Shown here piece after piece: positions 59,297 to 64,000 of a DNA stretch of 64,000 nt. The DNA comes from an uncultured Acidilobus sp. JCHS. GTDB taxonomy: Archaea; Thermoproteota; Thermoprotei_A; Sulfolobales; Acidilobaceae. Made by a program: the position numbers and the translations under genes. Below the pieces are notes generated by a model. It saw nothing but the letters and a program-made list of their open reading frames with translations. It did no database searches and was not told where the DNA came from. The DNA is taken from the NCBI GenBank assembly GCA_000495735.1, contig AYMD01000009.1, positions 34,575 to 98,574 on the forward strand, in the 5' to 3' direction. Position 1 is the stretch's first letter, and each line of letters opens with the position of its first letter.

Positions 59297-60814
59297 GTGA
59301 GCGGTGAACCGAACAGGGTCTACGTGGCTGACCCCGATGCTGTCATAGACGGCACGCTGAGGAAGCTGCTTGAGTCGAGTAAGCTCATGGGAAAGGTGCT
59401 CGTGCCGAAGGGCCTGATAAGCTACCTCTACTCAGAGGCCAGGGCCGGAAGGAGCATAGGCTTCACAGGCCTTGACGAGGCCTCAAAGGTCTTTGGGGCC
59501 CCTGGAGGCCAGGTAGAGCTTGACGAGTCCATTACGCTGAGCAGTTACGAGAGCCTCAAGGAGGCCGTCAGGGACAGGGCCCGAAGGATAGGGGCCGTCC
59601 TAATTACAAGTGACCCTATTCAGGCCATGGCGGCCAAGTCAATAGGCGTTGAAGTCATGTACACTGGGATCTCTAGGGAGGGGAGACTGAAGATAGAGGA
59701 CTACTTCAACGAGAAGACTATGAGCGTCCACCTCAAGGAGAACGCCGTCCCTCTCGCCAAGGTGGGCAGGCCTGGGAGCTGGATCTTCGTGAAGCTCTCC
59801 GAAGCCGCCCTTACGAGGGCCGAGATCATGGAGATGGCGAGAGAGATCATGGAGAGGGCCCTCACAACGGGCGAGGGCTTCATAGAGATAGACAGAGCAG
59901 GGTCGACCATAGTTCAGCTGCGCGACTACAGGATAATCATAACCAGGCCCCCTCTGAGCGACGGCTGGGAGATAACAGCGACGAGGCCCATAGCGAAGCT
60001 CAGGCTTGAGGACTACAACCTTCACCCTAAGCTGATGGAAAGGCTTCTCTCCAGGGCCGAGGGCATACTGATAAGCGGGGCCCCTGGAGCGGGCAAGACG
60101 ACGTTCGCCCAGGCCCTGGCGGAGTTCTACGCGTCGAAGGGGAAGGTCGTCAAGACCATAGAGTCGCCCAGAGACATGAGGCTGCCGCCCTCCATTACCC
60201 AGTACTCCAAGAGCTATGCTGACCTGAGGGAACTTCATGACATCCTTCTCCTCTCAAGGCCTGACTACACAGTCTTTGACGAGATGAGAGACGATGACGA
60301 CTTCAAGCTTTACGTGGACCTGAGGCTCGCAGGCATCGGCATGATAGGCGTTGTCCATGCCACAAGCCCTATAGACGCTATTCAGAGGCTTGCGACAAGG
60401 GTCGAGCTCGGCATGATACCAAGCATAGTTGATACGACCATATTCATAGAGGCAGGTCAGGTCAGCAAGGTCTACGAGCTGAGCATAACGGTTAAGCTGC
60501 CCACAGGCCTCAAGGAGGAGGAGCTCGCGAGGCCTGTTGTTGAGGTGAAGGACTTTATAACTGGGGACCTTGAGTACGAGCTGTACACCTTTGGAGAGCA
60601 GGTAATGGTCGTGCCCATTAGCGCCAGGGAAGGTCGGGCTGATTTAGCTAGTAAGGTAGCCAAGATAATCCCAGGCGCAGAGGCTGAGATCAAGGAGGGG
60701 GCTCTAGTGATCAGGCTCCCAAGGAAGGCCAACCTGACCTCACGTAAGGTCAAGGCGCTGAAGAAGCTGGCCCAGGACGAGGGCCTTGACCTCAGGTTCG
60801 TGCCAAAGGGCTGA
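59297..60814 (+). CDS. PIN-PilT-KH ATPase
   Basis: 505 residues in three parts: a PIN domain (1-125; Asp12/Asp14 in VADPDAVIDG, Asp106 in LITSDPIQAMAAK), a PilT/VirB11-type ATPase (Walker A LISGAPGAGKTTF 261-269, YTVFDEMRDDDDF, GVVHATSPIDAIQRL), and a C-terminal KH-like region (about 430-505: IIPGAEAEIKEGALVIRL). This combination is a conserved archaeal protein thought to act on RNA. GTG start at 59297. Upstream is a 10-bp direct repeat CAGGGCAACC (59266-59275 and 59283-59292). Confidence 0.88.
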   Translation: MSGEPNRVYVADPDAVIDGTLRKLLESSKLMGKVLVPKGLISYLYSEARAGRSIGFTGLDEASKVFGAPGGQVELDESITLSSYESLKEAVRDRARRIGAVLITSDPIQAMAAKSIGVEVMYTGISREGRLKIEDYFNEKTMSVHLKENAVPLAKVGRPGSWIFVKLSEAALTRAEIMEMAREIMERALTTGEGFIEIDRAGSTIVQLRDYRIIITRPPLSDGWEITATRPIAKLRLEDYNLHPKLMERLLSRAEGILISGAPGAGKTTFAQALAEFYASKGKVVKTIESPRDMRLPPSITQYSKSYADLRELHDILLLSRPDYTVFDEMRDDDDFKLYVDLRLAGIGMIGVVHATSPIDAIQRLATRVELGMIPSIVDTTIFIEAGQVSKVYELSITVKLPTGLKEEELARPVVEVKDFITGDLEYELYTFGEQVMVVPISAREGRADLASKVAKIIPGAEAEIKEGALVIRLPRKANLTSRKVKALKKLAQDEGLDLRFVPKG

Positions 60815-60866
60815 CGCCATTTAATAATTAAATGGGAAGCCCTTCCTCGCTCTGAAGGGCCAGAGG

Positions 60867-61901
60867 GTGGAGGCAGAGCTCTTCGAGAGGTTCTCAAGGC
60901 AGGTCCTCCTTAAGGGGATCGGACAGGAGGGCATGAAGAGGATCAGGGACTCAAGGGTCGCTATCATAGGCTGCGGAGCCCTCGGCTCAGCCGAGGCCGA
61001 GCTGCTCGCGAGGGCCGGCGTTGGCTTCCTGAGGGTTGTTGACAGGGACGTGGTCGACTACACGAACATTCACAGGACCCACATGGTTGGCGAGAGGGAG
61101 GCCGAGGAGGGGAAGCCCAAGGCTCTGGCCTGTCAGGAGGGCGTGAAGGGCATAGATGGCTCCATAAGGACGGAGGCCGTAATAGATGACGTAGATAGCG
61201 ATAACGCGGAGGACCTCATGAGGGACGTCGACATAGTGCTTGACGGCTCCGATAACCTTGAGACCAGGTTCCTCATAAACGAGGTCGCCGTGAAGAAGGG
61301 GAAGCCCTGGGTCTACGCAGGGGTCAACGGGTGGTACGGCACTGTCATGTTCATAAGCCCAAGGAAAGGTCCATGCCTTAGGTGCTTCATGAGTCCTGAG
61401 ATGGCCCAGGACACGTCCTGCGACATAATCCCAACTATCGGGACCGTGACCACCATGACTGGCTCCGTGGCCGCAGGGCTCGCGCTCAGGTACCTGGCTG
61501 GCGACGAGCCGGAGCCAGGGGAGCTGATACTGATAGACGGGCGGCTCATGAACATAGAGAAGGTATCCGTTAGGAGAGATCCCCAGTGCCCCGTCTGCGG
61601 GCTCAGAAGGTTCGAGATGCTCTCAAGGAGGCCCTCCTACGGTGTTGCCAGGCTTTGCGGCTCCAGGGCGTTCAAGGTGAGGCTTAACAGGCCTGTCAAC
61701 CTGGAGGAGGCCGTGAAGGCGCTTGAGAGGGCTAACGAGCTGGTCATGGCGAGGCCGGGCTGGGTGAGGGTTCTGACCAAGGAGGGGGCCTCCGTGACCA
61801 TAGTAGGCAGGCTGGTCATTATAGAGAACGCTAAGGACGAGACGGCCGCTGCACAGATCTACGACAAGCTTATGAGGGCGGTAGGCCTGTCCAGCATGTG
61901 A
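60867..61901 (+). CDS. E1-like ThiF/MoeB/UbaA-family adenylyltransferase
   Basis: 344 residues. VAIIGCGALGSAEAELLARA (nucleotide loop, 32-51), VVDRDVVDYTNIHRTHMVGE, LDGSDNLETRFLINEVAVKK, a zinc pair CLRC...CPVC, and the candidate catalytic Cys in QDTSCDIIPTIGTV. It activates the C-terminus of a ubiquitin-like sulfur carrier (MoaD, ThiS or SAMP) for thiolation or conjugation. A ~85-residue C-terminal extension (AFKVRLNRPVNLEEAVKAL) is additional. GTG start at 60867; a degenerate hairpin (CCCTTCC...GAAGGGC) precedes it. Confidence 0.87.
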   Translation: MEAELFERFSRQVLLKGIGQEGMKRIRDSRVAIIGCGALGSAEAELLARAGVGFLRVVDRDVVDYTNIHRTHMVGEREAEEGKPKALACQEGVKGIDGSIRTEAVIDDVDSDNAEDLMRDVDIVLDGSDNLETRFLINEVAVKKGKPWVYAGVNGWYGTVMFISPRKGPCLRCFMSPEMAQDTSCDIIPTIGTVTTMTGSVAAGLALRYLAGDEPEPGELILIDGRLMNIEKVSVRRDPQCPVCGLRRFEMLSRRPSYGVARLCGSRAFKVRLNRPVNLEEAVKALERANELVMARPGWVRVLTKEGASVTIVGRLVIIENAKDETAAAQIYDKLMRAVGLSSM

Positions 61902-61907
61902 AGGCCC

Positions 61908-62894
61908 ATGTGGAGGCTTACATGCCCGAGGTGTGGGTTTAAGGGGGAGGAGGGCAGGTATTACCCCTTCTGCCCTAGGTGCGGGGGAGCCCTGGAGCTG
62001 GAGGGCGAGCTGCCTAAGTATGGGAGGCTGCTGGGCGAGGGGAACACGCCTCTCATCTACAGGAGGACCAGGCTCGGCGTCCTCGGCTTCAAGCTCGAGT
62101 ACCTGAACCCCTCGGGGAGCTTTAAGGATAGGGGAACCTCGGTCAGCCTCCAGCTGGCAAGGGACCTAGGGTACAGGTGCACTGTTGAGGACTCGAGCGG
62201 CAACTCAGGCATTTCAACTGCCACATACGCAGCCTACCTAGGCCTTGAGGCCACTATAGCGGTGCCCGCCTCTGCCCCCCAGGGCAAAAAGGAAGTCCTG
62301 AGGTCGCTCGGGGCTAACGTCGTTGAGCTGCCCACAAGGGAGGAGGCCGCCAGGTTCGCCGAGGGCCTCTCATCAAGATGCTTCTACGTGTCTCACTCAA
62401 GAAGCGCCGTCTTCCTTGAAGGCATGAAGTCCGCCGGTCAGGAGCTACCTGAGGACGTGAGGTCAGTTATAGTGCCCTCGGCCAGCTTCTCTCTGCTGCT
62501 TGGAATATGGAGAGGCTCGAGGGGCAGGGTAAGGCTTTACGCTGTTCAGGGCTCCTCTAATCCCTCCCTAGCCAAGTACCTGAAGCCTTTAGCAGTAGGC
62601 AGGTCCTTAGAGTCAAGGCTAGCTGACGGCCTCGTCCTTAGGGACGCCCCCAGGGCCCCCGAGGCAGCTAAGGCCGTAAGCGAGAGCGGGGGCGGCCTCG
62701 TTGTCGTCTCTGACCCTGAGATAGCTGAGGCTACAAAGGAGCTCTGGAGGATGGGCTTCATGGCAGAGCCCACCTCGGCGACTGCCTACGCTGCAGCAAG
62801 GCTGCTCAGGGAAGCAGGAGTTGACGTTGAGGGGGCTGTGCTGATGCTGACGGGCAATGGCCTGAAGCTTTACGACCTTGTCTCTAGGCTGTAA
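61908..62894 (+). CDS. thrC: Threonine synthase
   Basis: 328 residues. An N-terminal zinc ribbon (LTCPRCGFKGEEG and YPFCPRCGGAL), then the PLP Lys in NPSGSFKDRGTSVS (Lys73), the cofactor loop DSSGNSGISTATYAAYLG, and TGNGLKLYDLV. It converts O-phosphohomoserine to threonine. ATG at 61908, 6 bases after the E1-like gene, so cotranscription is likely. Slightly shorter than most (350-400). Confidence 0.87.
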   Translation: MWRLTCPRCGFKGEEGRYYPFCPRCGGALELEGELPKYGRLLGEGNTPLIYRRTRLGVLGFKLEYLNPSGSFKDRGTSVSLQLARDLGYRCTVEDSSGNSGISTATYAAYLGLEATIAVPASAPQGKKEVLRSLGANVVELPTREEAARFAEGLSSRCFYVSHSRSAVFLEGMKSAGQELPEDVRSVIVPSASFSLLLGIWRGSRGRVRLYAVQGSSNPSLAKYLKPLAVGRSLESRLADGLVLRDAPRAPEAAKAVSESGGGLVVVSDPEIAEATKELWRMGFMAEPTSATAYAAARLLREAGVDVEGAVLMLTGNGLKLYDLVSRL

Positions 62895-63039
62895 CGCACC
62901 TCCTCCTGAGCTCCTCAACGCAGGCCTCGACGCAGGCCCTGAAGTCCTCAGGTCCCACGGACTTCTCGGCGCAGGAGTCCCTGCAGACCTCTACAACGTG
63001 CTCCCTGACGAAGGGGTCGCACTCTATCTGCGAGCTCAA
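62884..63039 (-). CDS. Small Cys-rich protein behind AOR (51 residues)
   Basis: A short frame, TTG start at 63037-63039, 7 bases after the AOR stop. It reads SSQIECDPFVREHVVEVCRD, SCAEKSVGPEDFRACVEACV, EELRRRCVTA: six Cys with two CxxxC pairs (CRDSC, CVEAC) in a helical hairpin context. It overlaps the end of thrC by 11 bases. The cysteine regularity supports a real protein; a metal-binding or redox partner of AOR is a guess. Confidence 0.5.
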   Translation of the reverse strand: MSSQIECDPFVREHVVEVCRDSCAEKSVGPEDFRACVEACVEELRRRCVTA

Positions 63040-63046
63040 AGGCCTC

Positions 63047-64000
63047 TCACTCGGCTATCCTGCCCATGGACTCTAGCTGCTTAGCAACGTCGTCGAGTTT
63101 GAGCCTGAGGAGCGTCGACCTCCTTATGTAGCCAGTTCTCTTGTCCCACCCAAAGGCGTCGTAGGCCTCGTCGATCAGCCCCTCGGGGTTCTCGACCTTC
63201 AGGCCCTTGGCCGGCCCTGAGAGTATGGGCGTCACCATGCGCTTCGGGAGCCTGTCGTGCTCCCTGGTAAGCCCTTCCCTAACGTTGAAGGCCTTCTTCA
63301 GCTGCCACGTCCTCTCGCCGGCCTCCAGTATATCCTGGGGGCTCACCTGGATCCCCGTGAGCGTGGTGTAGAGCTTTGCCAGCCTCCTGGGGCTCAGGAC
63401 GCCGCTCTCCGGGGCCGCTGAGTAGAAGATGCAGTAGCCCAGGTTGTTGAAGGCCTCACCGTAGGAGGCTAACACCTTGTAGGCTATGCCCTTGCCAACC
63501 CCTGTCTCGGCAAGAGCGTTAGGGAGGGGCCAGGGGAGGCCGAAGTCCTTGAGGCCAGCGTCCACCTGCATCATGTCGTAGGATGGGTAGATGGGGTGGA
63601 CGTGGCAGGCGCCCCTCGGCATCACGGCGTACTGAATTGCCAACAGCTTTGACTCGACCCTTGGGTCGTGGGCCGGCAGCTCAAGCCCCTTGACGTGGTT
63701 TACCAGGTCCTCCGCCTTCCCCAGGGCCTTGGCGGCCCTGTAGCTGCCCTCTGCCAGTACGTCCCCGAAGCCCCTCCTGTGCGCTATCATGTCAATGAGC
63801 TGAAGGTAGGTCTCGGGGTCGTCCCACTTAAGCTCAAGGCCCCCTGTGTCCTGCTTAGTTATCAGGCCCTTCTGATAGGCCTCTATGGCCCATGATATGG
63901 TGTGGCCCAATGATATGGTGTCGAGGCCGTAGTTGTTGGCGAGCCAGTTGACCCTGATCACCACCTCCATGTTATCTATCATGGGCATGGCGCCGTTCAT
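63047..64000 (-). CDS. Aldehyde ferredoxin oxidoreductase family, partial (C-terminal part)
   Basis: The gene enters from the right edge; 317 or more residues are visible and the N-terminal tungstopterin/cluster domain is outside. NYGLDTISLGHTISWAIEAY is the family block at the domain boundary; LVNHVKGLELPAHDPR and GERTWQLKKAFNVREGL are the conserved AOR C-terminal motifs. These enzymes oxidise aldehydes with ferredoxin using a tungsten-bis-pterin. The subgroup cannot be set from this part. The first Met in view is internal. Confidence 0.87.
   Translation of the reverse strand: MNGAMPMIDNMEVVIRVNWLANNYGLDTISLGHTISWAIEAYQKGLITKQDTGGLELKWDDPETYLQLIDMIAHRRGFGDVLAEGSYRAAKALGKAEDLVNHVKGLELPAHDPRVESKLLAIQYAVMPRGACHVHPIYPSYDMMQVDAGLKDFGLPWPLPNALAETGVGKGIAYKVLASYGEAFNNLGYCIFYSAAPESGVLSPRRLAKLYTTLTGIQVSPQDILEAGERTWQLKKAFNVREGLTREHDRLPKRMVTPILSGPAKGLKVENPEGLIDEAYDAFGWDKRTGYIRRSTLLRLKLDDVAKQLESMGRIAE

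Overview
The window reads as a chromosomal stretch of a thermophilic, probably acidophilic crenarchaeon. Supporting signs are high GC with AGG-dominated arginine usage, frequent TTG/GTG starts, short 5' leaders behind TTTAAA-like TATA boxes, a thermopsin, an editing-only ThrRS-type protein, XPB-Bax1, AGOG, Hjc, a Ced DNA-import locus, ribosomal proteins S8e and L2, and an archaeal SRP RNA. The overall picture resembles Acidilobus or related Desulfurococcales/Acidilobales; this assignment is inference from gene content and codon style only. I see no rRNA, no convincing tRNA and no CRISPR array.

Layout. 0.2-3.8 kb: thermopsin and FeoA/FeoB with a DtxR-type palindrome at the promoter. 3.9-12 kb: three paralogous STAND/archaeal-type ATPases (3954-5027, 9389-10522, 10969-12024) interleaved with XPB-Bax1 and ThiI; each ATPase start codon is preceded by a TATA box and two tandem palindromes. 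12-20.9 kb: PPDK, a DUF131 protein, a Trm112-like protein, phosphohexomutase, a DUF973-like protein, an EamA transporter, the SRP RNA and an ABC exporter with a small zinc-ribbon protein. 20.9-26.5 kb: ThrRS editing protein, a ferritin-encapsulin fusion, phosphoesterase, an HhH-like protein, DedA, an autoregulated RHH-like protein and a C/D box sRNA. 26.5-31.9 kb: acyl-CoA synthetase divergent from two thiolase-fold proteins lacking the catalytic cysteine and two DUF35 partners.

31.9-36.8 kb is the accessory zone: a cis-prenyltransferase, a decayed IS200/IS605-type tnpB element with a small zinc-ribbon ORF, a methyltransferase remnant between insertions, one copy of a three-copy ~235-bp repeat, ThiL, a frameshifted AGOG, S8e and a 187-bp deletion derivative of the tnpB element. 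36.8-41.7 kb: aminopropyltransferase, then cedA1-cedA-cedB running into the L2 gene. 41.7-50.3 kb: thiamine genes (ThiDN and a PurM-fold protein), a glycosyltransferase, two-subunit fumarase and SufCBD. 50.3-64 kb: a B12/radical SAM enzyme, class II aldolase, repeat copy 3, ferritin-like protein, dipeptidase, Hjc, citrate synthase, an ABC-2 exporter, an amidohydrolase-like protein without metal ligands, a PIN-PilT-KH ATPase, an E1-like protein, threonine synthase and a truncated (window edge) aldehyde ferredoxin oxidoreductase.

The most unusual signals are: (1) paralogue-specific tandem palindromes placed between TATA box and start codon of all three ATPases; (2) a 16-bp core TAACCGGGGAGTTAAC found only in three divergent intergenic regions, beside XPB, ATPase 2/ThiI and the encapsulin; (3) a C/D sRNA whose U-U pairs are replaced by G-C in both box pairs; (4) two miniature transposon families, one traceable to the resident tnpB element; and (5) a pilin-like motif shared by CedA1 and the N-terminus of CedA.
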